Assembly: GCA_004802705.1 (NCBI GenBank)
Contig: SGPL01000081.1
Coordinates: 1-64,000, forward strand
DNA from: Bondarzewia mesenterica
Taxonomy: Eukaryota; Basidiomycota; Agaricomycetes; Russulales; Bondarzewiaceae
Direction of reading: 5' to 3'
Length of the DNA stretch: 64,000 nucleotides
This document shows positions 54,923-64,000 of the stretch, in pieces; position 1 is the first letter of the stretch, and each line of letters opens with the position of its first letter. The translations under genes and the position numbers were made by a program. The notes under the pieces are model-generated. The model ran no database searches and was not told the origin of the DNA. It worked only from the letters and a program-made list of their open reading frames with translations.

Positions 54923-56664
54923 ATGCGTAGAAATTGGCCTGCGTTGGCCCGTCGAGGTATCCAGCAGCGCCAGCGTCGAAAGCTCTCGACGGAAGCTGTC
55001 AACCCTCCCGTACAAATAACAACGCTGCCCAATCGCATCCGCGTCGCGACCGAGACTACGCCTGGCCATTTCTCTTCAGTTGGGCTTTATGTCGATGCAG
55101 GGTCACGGTATGAAACATCATTGACTTCGGGCGTAAGCCATTTCTTGGATAGAATGGCATTTAAGGTGAGTGAAAGGCCATATTTCCGCCCTTGATATCA
55201 CTGATGTCTTTGTTGGCAGTCCACAAAGAACATGTCAGACGAGCAAATGACAATGTCCATCAATGCTCTGGGCGGTCAGATTATGTGCTCTTCCTCACGA
55301 GAGACAATCATGTACCAGTCATCTCACTTCTCTCAGTCGACACCTCTTGCACTCTCCCTGATCTCCGACACCATTCTGCATCCCACATTTTTGCCAGAAG
55401 AACTGGAAATGCAGCGAGACGCCGCTCTGTATGAGATCCGAGAGATCAACGCAAAGCCCGAGATGATTCTACCCGAAGTTCTGCATGAGGTCGCATACAA
55501 TCGTCAAATTTTAGGGAACCCTCTTTTATGTCCCCCGGATCGGGTAGACTTGATTGACGAGCCTCTTATGCGACAGTTCATGCAGGACTGGTATCGACCT
55601 GAGCGAATGGTCATTGCGGGGGCCGGTGTCCAACACGAGGAACTTGTTGAGCTTGCCGACAAGTACTTCTCTTCATTAAAATACACCCCACTAGACGTCC
55701 CTTTACCTTCTGGTCCTCGACTGAGTGGTTCCGCGCAGCATGTGCCGCCGCATCTATTGGGCTCTTCATCGCCCTCATTCATGAAATCGCTAACCCGCGC
55801 CGCCTCATCATACCTATATCCAGCATCGTCCCCTCATTTGCCGTCGACATCACCTTCTCCACTCGGGGGCTCAACATACGTCGGCGGACACCGTTTTATT
55901 CACGATCCCGACGCAGAATTCAATCACATCTACATCGCATTCGAGGGTGTGGGTATCCACGATGAAGACATTTATGACCTTGCAACGATGCAGGTCCTTC
56001 TGGGTGGCGGTGGCAGCTTCTCAGCTGGTAGGTATTCTCGTCTTAGTATGTCTTATCCAGTTTCTCATTTGAAGCGTAGGTGGTCCTGGAAAGGGTATGT
56101 ACTCGCGGTTATACACTCACATCCTCAACCATCACCCGCAAGTCGACCATTGTGCCTCCTTCCACCATATCTACACCGACTCTTCTCTCTTCGGATTATT
56201 CGCCTCGTTCGTGCCCATTGCACCAGGTAACCGAGGGAATACCCCTACGCAGATCATACCGCATCTAGTGCATCAGCTCAGTCTCCTGTTGTACCGCCAA
56301 GTACCGAGTTCGGAGCTGAGCCGGGCGAAGAACCAGCTCAAGTCAAGCTTGGTTATGGCTCTCGAGAGTAGGGCGGTGGAAGTTGAGGATCTTGGACGCC
56401 AAGTAAGTTATCTGCTTAGAGATTTATTTTAATTGACTGATAGTTGAACTATTGCCGTGATAGCTTCTTGTGCACAACCGCAAGATTCCTGTCACGGAGA
56501 TGTGCGACAAGATCGACGAGGTTACCCCCGAGTCGCTCCAGCGAGTGGCTACTCGCATTTTCGGCTCAGACTCTGGCAACAAGCCGACGGTCGTGACTAT
56601 GGGCCGCGACGATGTAAAGGACTGGACGAAGGTCTTCCAGACGTATGACGTCGGTTCCGTTTAG
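54923..56664 (+). CDS. MAS2: Mitochondrial processing peptidase alpha subunit
   Basis: Non-catalytic substrate-recognition subunit of the matrix presequence protease (M16 family). Exons 54923-55165, 55220-56027, 56080-56402, 56464-56664. It has an Arg-rich targeting peptide (MRRNWPALARRGIQQRQRRK). Then come TTLPNRIRVATET, VGLYVDAGSRYET, GVSHFLDRMAFKST (where the beta subunit has HxxEH, here degenerate as expected for alpha), DEQMTMSINALGGQI, EMQRDAALYEIREI and the glycine-rich loop [20 protein letters not shown] that binds presequences, interrupted by an intron. The C-terminus ends LLVHNRKIPVTEMCDKIDEV and VFQTYDVGSV. A Pro/Ser-rich insertion (about residues 240-290) is longer than in yeast. 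Intact. Confidence 0.95.
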
Positions 56665-56845
56665 CTGCAGATGCTCTGCTGGCTTTGTACCATACCATCT
56701 TCTATTCTCGTCTTCGCCGCTGCCGTTAGTGATGTACGCAAGTGCGAAATTGTCAGAGCATCATATGATCCTCCTCACGCAACACATATATTACTTATTG
56801 GTTACAAGACTGTTAGTATAGCAAGTACAACAATCTCAAAGCGAG
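56665..56845. other. Convergent 3' intergenic region
   Basis: 181 bases between the stops of MPP alpha and the BRCA2-like gene. 3' UTR sequence only. Confidence 0.4.
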
Positions 56846-59800
56846 TTAGCTTCCTTTTGTCCACCTAGAATCTCGCCTAGTGCTCAGGTATACATGTCCG
56901 TCCACCTCATCTCGGTGCATCCACGCACTGTGCTGGGATGGCAGCAAGTTTGTGACCTGATGAAAAATAAACGCAAGTGTCATAAGATCGAGCATTCCAT
57001 ATGGTCACATCTCAGAGGACGCGGGACAGACTCACGAAAAAACGTTCACCCTCAGTGAAGTGCCCCGGCTTCCTCCCCTCGTCGAATTGCAGGTCAAGGA
57101 CGTCCCAAACGGTGACCTCGGCGATTAAATGTGCGGGTTTCCGGGATGCGCAAGCGTCTTTCATGAATAGGACGCGAAACCCGCGCACGTCCCGCGGCGG
57201 GCATACGTGCTTCGTGCGTCGCGTCAGTTCAGTCGACTCAACCAAGGAGGGGCAGAAGAAAAGTACCTTAAGGTCTCGCTCAATGTCTTCCACCATCGTT
57301 TCCCTCTCCTTTTCTATTCGCTCACGCGTGAACTTTGCTAGATAATACGCATCTCTGAAAGTTATGGACTTCGTCACGTCATTGAAGTTCTTGCCCGTAT
57401 CAAGTATGTCGAAGATATTCTCGATGTGGCTGGGCATTGTCTCTACGAGTCATATACAAAGAAAGAGAAGTCAGTAGGAATGGGGCGGAAAGCGGCTCGA
57501 AACGACCTAGACGAGAGACACGACGCACCGTCCTCGCTTGGCTCAAAACGCGCGCTGACCTTGCGCTCCAGACGGTCCACCCAGGACTCATATATCTCAA
57601 GCTTGTCGAAGAAATCAGTGCGCAGCCGAGCTTCTTCGTGATCTCTTCGTTTCTAAAGGCGGAAGGAAAGGTCAGGGCCGTTACTACATAATACATGCAT
57701 CGATAGTGAAGAGGACGTACCTGCCACTGGTCCTGAATTTGAGCTTCTTCCTTTTCCTTCCGTGGACCTTTGCGTCGTTTTCGACCATCCTCGTCGACGT
57801 AAAACTCTATGAACGCGATCGGATATGTCTCCAAAAAAGAATTAATTGGACATTGACGAGCACCAGCGGTTGCTCTTACCTTAACAACAGTAAGATCCAT
57901 CAGTTGCACAGCCCCACCGTCCGGCGTGAGGCTGTTGAGAGTAGCGACGGGAGGACTCGGTTGGAATCCGAGCTTCGCATGCCACGGAGCAAGATGTGAT
58001 GAGTTCCCGGAGAGAATGAGATGGCATGAGTTATACGCATCCAACACCTCACAAGGCTCGGATTTTCCCGTTGACAGCTATCCAGCGCAAATCCGACCGC
58101 AGAGCCGTCAGTCCGGTGACGGCTGGTTACACGACATGTGAGGCAAACGAACCTTTGCACCAGCAACGGCAATCTTTCGTCCCACGCAGATGGAACCCTT
58201 GCGTACTGCGCGCGCCAGCGGTCCATCTACCTGAGCGCGAAGCTTGTACCATCCGTCAGTCACTTCCAGCTCAGGGTGCGGAATGATAGGCTCTTCATCG
58301 TCCCCAATGCCGCCTTTCGACCAGAATATGTTCGAGACGCAAAGAATCATCGGACATGCAGCAGGAGAATCTTGAGTTGTGACTAGACGAAATGCTGGTC
58401 GCTGACCGCCGTTCAGTTCCTTCTCGTATCTACGCCAATCAGATATCTGAATTATTGAACACAAATAAGAGAAAATGAGAGAAAGACCCTCACCGGTAGC
58501 GCAGCTGCCGCATAACTTCGCCCCAGCACCATCTCTTCCCCTCACCCTCGCCTTCGCGTGCAGGGTCCAAGCAAGCCATACCTGCGAGTTTCCAGAGGAT
58601 GAGGCCCCAATGATTGTCAACCCATGCCTTGGTCGCGAGAGTACATCCTATCTTCTTCAGCTCATTCAGAGCTGCGCCCGGACCGAGCGCATTTTCTGGT
58701 ATCGGTGAGCCATGTTCAGATATAAAAAGATCGTTCAATGCTGAGTAGAAAGAGTAATAAATGGCCATTTCAGGAGTAATCTGTGAAAGCTCTGCGACAT
58801 TTCTGTGTGAAAATCGTAAGCTATAGGAGTGATAATTTAGTTTTGCAACTCACATTCCCTTGGCTGTTAGTTCTTCTTTACTATATGCCTCCGGACTCAG
58901 TCCTGAAGATGCAAGGGTCTGTCGATTTGGCGGAGGTTCTGCCCACCTGACCTTCAACACTGAATTACGCGAAACAACGCAAAAACCACGTACTAAGATT
59001 AAAAACCTTCATTCGAGCCGACCCTTTCTCCTTGCTTCTGATGCTACCACTCACAACGACCAGAGATGCCACAGCAGCAGCTCGACCCTGCTCATACTTT
59101 TCCCCTAGCTTTGCCCTTCCCGGCTCTCCTGGCCTCATCCCCGGTTTGAACGGCGAAACAAATTTCTTCTTTCCCGACTGGCCAGCCCTCAGAGAGACTG
59201 CCATCGGCCTGGGAGGAGTGCTAAATGCGGCCTGACGTACCGGCGTGGCCAGCGAGGACGGTCCCGCAACCACATTGCCTTTCGGAGTCGAAGGAATCAA
59301 AGGCCGGAATCCTCGCGCGGATGTGAAAACTGTTTTATCTTCAGCTGCCGCAGCCATGGTCCTACTACGATTAGGATTGAGTGGTGAAGGAGCGAAAACA
59401 GGCGCCTTGAGCGGGACCGCTGTATCTCGGAGGAGTGGAGACTTGAAAGGCTTGACAAAGCCTTTTCCTTTGATGTCGGCGCCCGAGGGCGTCTGGAAAG
59501 GCGGGCGAAATCCTGATGAGGGTGGCCTTCCGAATCCCGTCAGCGGGCCAGGGCTATCCGGCACACGGCCTTGTACGAAGGAGTTTTCTACGGCGCCAAG
59601 GACTTGACGAGGGGGGGAAGGGGGTTCAGCAAGAGATGGAATATCTGCAGCCTCCGCTTCGACTTCCCAGCGTTTCATCCGCGCCTCTGCCTCTTGTAGT
59701 GCCGTCTCGGAAGGAGCGAGGAATTTCTTCATTGCCGCAGTCGTAAACAGCACTGTGGGTGGTGGATTCTGGGGAGTGGAGTGCGGTTCTACATGCCTTG

Positions 59801-60447
59801 CGCTCGCGAAGCCAACGGGCCCCGATAGAGCTGTGGATGAGAACCAGGAAGAGTAGTCCTTTTCTGATGGTTCCTCAAGTGAGGATGACGGTAGCTCTAC
59901 GTGATTCTCTGACAGAATGCGAGACGCTGACGCAAATCCTGCCAGACGATTGGTAGAAGGCGATGCATCAGGGATTGCTGTACTTTGTCGCTGAGCGTTT
60001 ACGCCCGATGATTCAACTAGAAGTGTATTTTCGTTGCTTGAGGGACTTGGTTGTCGTCTGGAGCAAGACATGAGTGCAGATGTGAACCCAGAGTGAGTAT
60101 ATGTGGTAGCGATGAATGGATTATCCGGATCTGGATCGACAGGATGGATGGATGATGCTGGTGCGAAAGCTGTGAGTGCCAGCGGAGGTATTCTGTGAAG
60201 GCTATCATCTGGAGAGCTGGAATACTGTTGAAGATGGCGGTAAGCATGATTTTGAAGCAATATATGCGCCACTGACCCTCCGTGTATCACTGTCTTGAGA
60301 CGACTCCCCTACGACCAAAGTCGCACGGCGTGTTTCTGGTGCTCGATCTTGTGAGCTCTGAGTGAGCCTTTGCTCTATTTCATCAAATCCGTTCAAGTCG
60401 TCCTGGCTGGGCTCTTCTATCTGATTATCGTAGGTTGGTGAAGACAT
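56846..60447 (-). CDS. BRCA2/Brh2-like recombination mediator
   Basis: Loads Rad51 onto RPA-coated ssDNA in homologous recombination. From ATG 60447 (MSSPTYDNQIEEPSQDD). The N-terminal half carries several BRC-like Rad51-binding cores with FxxA: FTSA (about 60086), FASA (59936), FASA (59810), FTTA followed by MKKFLAPSETALQEAEARM (59747) and FTSA (59327). Then come VFNLSTW..PPPNRQTLASSG, a helical domain (ITPEMAIYYSFYSALNDLFI, WVDNHWGLILWKLAGMACL, WCWGEVMRQLRYR), and OB folds (GWYKLRAQVDGPLARAVRKG, PCEVLDAYNSCHLILSGNSS, LAPWHAKLGFQ). After these lie a Tower-like coiled segment (DHEEARLRTDFFDKLEIYES) and RGFRVLFMKDA, TVWDVLDLQFDEG and YLSTRRDSRW to TAA 56846. At least nine introns. It is the Ustilago Brh2 type. 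The promoter has an ACGCGT box. Confidence 0.9.
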
Positions 60448-61388
60448 TCGTTGCTTCTTGCCAGGAGGGCTGGGACTGGGAGATGACGAAGCTATACGAA
60501 AAGCCTAAACATCCTGATCCACGTTGATTGTGATCTCAAATAATTAATACCTCTTTTGCTCATATTTTTTGCTTATTTGCTCAGCCTGATTGATGGATAC
60601 AATGCGATGAGGGCAGAAAGAGATGGTAGTAGAAACCTGGAAGAAGCAAGGTAAACTCCATTCGCGACGCGACGCGTCCAATCACGGGATTGCATTACGT
60701 AACTGGCGCGGGAGGCATGGGCATCAGTTGGGCATCATGCCATGAGTGGAGTACAACAGCCAGTGAACGCGCTTGATCCACTTGGCTGATCCGCGACCGA
60801 CCCCTTCCGACCCAGCCATGTCTGATATCATGGGGCAGGTGATCAACAATTTTTGCAGTCAGCCAATTTGCAGCCAATTCTCGTTTTCAAATTCTCGTTC
60901 TCGAGATCTCATTCCTAACTTCAGCGCTCACCTCTTTGGTACTTATGGCTTTGGCATTTGGCGGGGTCCGAGTGGTCTTTGAGTTTGTACCGTATTTTCT
61001 GAACTAATGATGACTGGTTTGATTTGACAAGAAAAGATCTCGAGCTCTACTGAGGCCGCAGGCTCCTACCCACCGCCGCTTCGAGGTCCAGGGCGATGTG
61101 CTAGAGCGGGTAGCAGTATTTTTTTTGTACAAAGGACGAAAAAAATGTATGAAAAAAAATCTAATGACTAAAATCTAATGACAACACAGCTTATGTCATA
61201 ATTTTTCGCCAACACAACCCTGGACCTCTCAGCGGCGGCTGGCACAAAACATATACAAACATGCGCACCCGGAGATTTTGACGGCCTCAGCCACAACCGC
61301 GCCGCCGTAGGAATGATCACATGACTTGCCTGCGATAGACACGACGCGACGCGACATTGTATACTGCCGCAGAGCACACACTTCAACT
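60448..61388. promoter_or_regulatory. Divergent intergenic region, BRCA2-like / RecQ-like
   Basis: About 940 bp. Near the BRCA2-like start it holds ACGCGT (60672-60677) in GACGCGACGCGTCCAATCA, a CCAAT-like element, TTACGTAA (about 60695) and GGCGCGGGA (E2F-like). Near the RecQ start are TCACATGA (61317-61324), a short duplication of AAATCTAATGAC (about 61158-61181) and A/T runs. No coding frame can be supported. Confidence 0.5.
60672..60677. promoter_or_regulatory. MluI cell-cycle box (ACGCGT)
   Basis: ACGCGT is the MBF/MCB site that drives G1/S expression of DNA replication and repair genes in yeasts. It lies about 225 bp upstream of the BRCA2-like start codon, flanked by further GCG-rich sequence. 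Confidence 0.5.
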
Positions 61389-64000
61389 ATGCCAGACCCT
61401 CCATCGACACCCATTCCCCTTCTTTCTCAGATCCGAGATAAAACATCTCAAATATTTGGCCGTAGACCCTGCACTTGGCAGCTCAAAGCTGTTGAAGCTG
61501 TTCTAAAACGTGACCGGGATGTAGTGTGCATTGCAGGGACAGGCTCAGGAAAAACACTCACCTTCTGGATGCCTCTTTTGTTCAGACGAGACGGTATACA
61601 GATTGTTGTTGCACCACTAAATATTTTAGGCAAGCAGAATGTTGAGCAGCTCGCTGCTTTGGGTGTGAATGCAATATCCATGACAGCCGATGATGCAACA
61701 CCACAAAATTTTCGGGCGAGTTTGATTATGCCCGGCTCATTTGATGTGATCTAATCAATTTATTAGGATATTGCGGAGGGGAAGTACCAGGTCATTGTGG
61801 TCAACCCCGAGATTATTATGAAGGATGGTGGTGGCTTCGAGAAGTTGTGGAAAAATGATGCTTTTGTATCTCGTATCATCAGTATTGTTTGGGACGAAGC
61901 ACACTGCATCAGCACCTGGGGGGATTTTCGCCCGGAGTACAAGGAGGCTGGCCGACTGCGGCATCTCATTCCCCTAGAAATCCCTTTTTATGTCGTCTCG
62001 GCAACTCTCCCTCCTCAGATTCTATCCAATGTAATGGATACCTTGCAGATCAACCGCAGCAAGGCCACCATCATTCAGCACTCCAATGACAGGCCAAACG
62101 TTCACATCACGATTCGCAAAATTCAGTACTCACTCAACAGCTATCGCGATCTTGCTTTCCTCATCAAGGATCATTGGAAATCTGATGATGAGCGACCACC
62201 GAAGTTTCTCATTTTCTTTGACAACATTTCTGATTCCGTGGCTGCAGCAAAATTCTTACGCAAAACGTCTACCGAAGGAATACCGAAACAGGATCAAGTG
62301 GTTTAATGCCAACATGTCCTCACAGTTCCGAGAGAAGGAGGTTGCGGCTTTTAGAGATGGTCGGACATGGGGTCTCTGTTGTACAGACTCATTTGGTATG
62401 GTAAGTCATATAACTTTGATTTCCACAGCTGGGTATTTGTATTAATGTCTCTTGAAGGGCATTGATTTGCCCGATATTGCACTCGTCATACAGTGGAGGG
62501 CAAAATGCGGGATTTGTACATTGTGGCAGCGTTTTGGACGAGGCGCTCACGATCCGAACCTCAAAGCCACTGCTGTTCTATTTGCTGAAGCCAAATACTT
62601 CGACAACGAGAAGGAAAAGGCCGCACTGGTGAAGGCAAAACGGGATGAGAAGGGAAAACGACGGGCGCAGGATCAAGATGTTATTTCACCACCATCAAAG
62701 GTCATCGTATGAGGGACAGGCATAGGAGATTGCCAGGCCGAAAGGGTCATCCCATCAATCGCGGATCACGCGCTGGCAGAGAATAGAAATGCGACCATAG
62801 GTTCATCATGCGATGTACCTGCTCCAACTCGAATTGCAGATGCTGTTGCCAAATGTCAAGCATGGCGTGAAGTTTATGGCCAGAGTGCGAGCACCTTGGC
62901 ACAGTGGAAGGCCAAAGGAAAATTCAAGAAGAAGTTGATGAACGATGAAAGTCTTGAGCCCGCAATGGACGATATGCTCAATGCCGGCACACGCGAATGG
63001 AACTGCTATAGGGCACCTTCCATGGTCTACTTCGAGAATGACAAGCTTGGTGAGTCTTCTTCTTGATATTTGTACGTGAGTCATTCATTTACATAATATG
63101 TACAGAGTCTGACCATCAGAACTGTCGCTCTGACGTTCCCACTGGTTGTGCACGTTGCTCGCCCCCTTCTATCGACAAACAGCTCTGCTGCTCTCTTTGT
63201 AGTCCAGCAAGCTTTACTCACTTGCACTTTCTCGAGAGTCCCACCACTCGCACATGCCCACCTCAGTACCCTCCACCTCCATCAGCACGACGGCTCGACA
63301 TGAAGTACAAAGCGACTCCGATCGATATGGATCTGCGAGGCGCTTTACACGAGTTTCAGAAGGAGCGTATGCAGGCGAAGTACGGCGCCGCACTGCTGAA
63401 GAACCTGGGACCGGCGATGATAATGTCGAATGACATTCTGCAGCGGATAGTGGACGCGGCGCATACAGGGCACATCACGTCCATTGGTGATCTCAAGCAT
63501 GACCTGAAGTGGAATCAGGTCGAGGAGTATGGACAAGATATAGTATGCATCGTTTCAGCTCATGCACCTCCCACACCTCCCATTTCGAATCCACGCGCTG
63601 CTGCCCCACGTCAATTGGGCCCTGCACAATCCAACGTTCCATCACGAAACATGGCTTTGTCACCTGCTTTGCCGTCTGGTGCCGCTCAGGCCAAAACACG
63701 ATGGCCGACATCATGTAGTGCGTGCGGCGTTGTTGGGCATAACAGTAAGTATTCATCGCTTTTAGCTTTTTTGGTTTTCACCAGGCCCGATTGCAGAAAA
63801 GAACTGGCTGTGCCCACGATTCAGTCTGCAAACCCCGGCTCGGTCATTGCCAGTGGGCGACGCTACGGATGAGAATTGCCCACCAAGCCATGAAGAACGA
63901 CGTGCACGCGACCCCGCAGTTGCTGGCCCCCTCTCTCATCAAACCCCGTTCATTGGAGCTGGAGCAACTGCAGCGACGAACGTGTTCCATTTCCCCAGAC
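61389..64000 (+). pseudogene. RecQ-type DNA helicase with Cys-rich tail, damaged, running off the window
   Basis: Agaricomycete RecQ-like helicase, a family often found in many copies and near repeats. Exon 1 from ATG 61389: QIFGRRPCTWQLKAVEAVL, Walker A AGTGSGKTLTF, VVAPLNILGKQNVEQL; then DIAEGKYQVIVVNPE, DEAH box IVWDEAHCISTWGDFRPEY, YVVSATLPP, KFLIFFDNISDS, CCTDSFGM|GIDLPDIALVIQW and LWQRFGRGAHDP. Two lesions: an extra A in the run at 62262-62265 shifts LRK|RLPKEYRNRIKWFN, and TGA at 62710 stands in a frame that stays open past it. Downstream sequence still reads AVAKCQAWREVYGQSASTL, a Cys-rich module (TGCARCS..CCSLCSP), LNAGTREWNCYR and a CSACGVVGHN zinc knuckle, open to base 64000. The first intron has a GC donor. 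Confidence 0.75.
61716..61766 (+). other. GC-AG intron in RecQ-like gene
   Basis: TTTCGG|GCGAGT ... CTAATC..TATTAG|GATATT, 51 nt with a good branch-point sequence. The only GT nearby puts the next exon out of frame. Confidence 0.75.

Overview
The window is eukaryotic and fungal, most likely from a mushroom-forming basidiomycete (Agaricomycetes). Genes are dense and cut by many very short introns (about 50-65 nt, GT..AG with a few GC..AG). Single-exon F-box genes start with an LRSRRN..APIxxLP segment, and the RecQ helicase has a Cys-rich, zinc-knuckle tail; both are typical of these fungi. There are no operons. Neighbouring genes are often head to head across 140-600 bp of shared promoter. The sequence is draft quality: a 910-base N gap at 40479-41388, a smaller one near 53134-53210, and scattered single Ns between 38.7 and 54.6 kb.

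Layout. 0-2.6 kb: a protein kinase with an unusual catalytic loop. 2.6-6 kb: gene-poor. 6-8.5 kb: a Ser/Pro-rich protein. 9.5-10.6 kb: a decayed 2-oxoglutarate oxygenase, followed by an array of TGGGCCCA palindromes. 10.9-15.2 kb: a TPX2-like gene and an aldo-keto reductase, divergent. 15.8-24.3 kb: an F-box protein, a Gfd2/YDR514C-like nuclease-fold protein, the ubiquitin-L40 fusion and a frame-broken membrane protein. 24.5-27.8 kb: UTP14. 28.2-33.0 kb: an NRAMP metal transporter, a HIT protein and a CutC copper protein carrying a nonsense codon. 33.3-35.3 kb: a delta-9 desaturase fused to cytochrome b5. 35.7-40.4 kb: a second F-box protein and a double-bromodomain RSC4-like protein. 41.6-50.5 kb: a DHHC palmitoyltransferase (PFA4), an Ala-rich protein, a SAS4-like chromatin protein, NAF1 and mitochondrial EF-Ts. 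51.0-56.7 kb: formate dehydrogenase, alkaline ceramidase and mitochondrial processing peptidase alpha. 56.8-60.4 kb: a BRCA2/Brh2-like recombination mediator. 61.4 kb to the end: a RecQ-type helicase with inactivating lesions, running off the window.

Most genes are core housekeeping: ribosome and snoRNP biogenesis (UTP14, NAF1, L40), chromatin (RSC4-like, SAS4-like), mitochondria (EF-Ts, MPP alpha), lipids (desaturase, ceramidase) and repair (BRCA2-like). The most striking structure is in the splicing. Candidate microexons of 3, 5, 6 and 17 nt lie between normal-sized introns, and three of them fall in or beside family-defining motifs. The desaturase needs a 3-nt exon (one His codon) to complete its third iron-binding histidine box. 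The palmitoyltransferase DHHC motif is split at the end of a 17-nt exon. Three introns use GC donors. Three genes (2OG oxygenase, CutC, RecQ) carry premature stops, each one C:G to T:A transition away from the residue expected there. A fourth gene is thrown out of frame by extra copies of a 10-bp repeat. All calls were made by reading the sequence; no database search was run.
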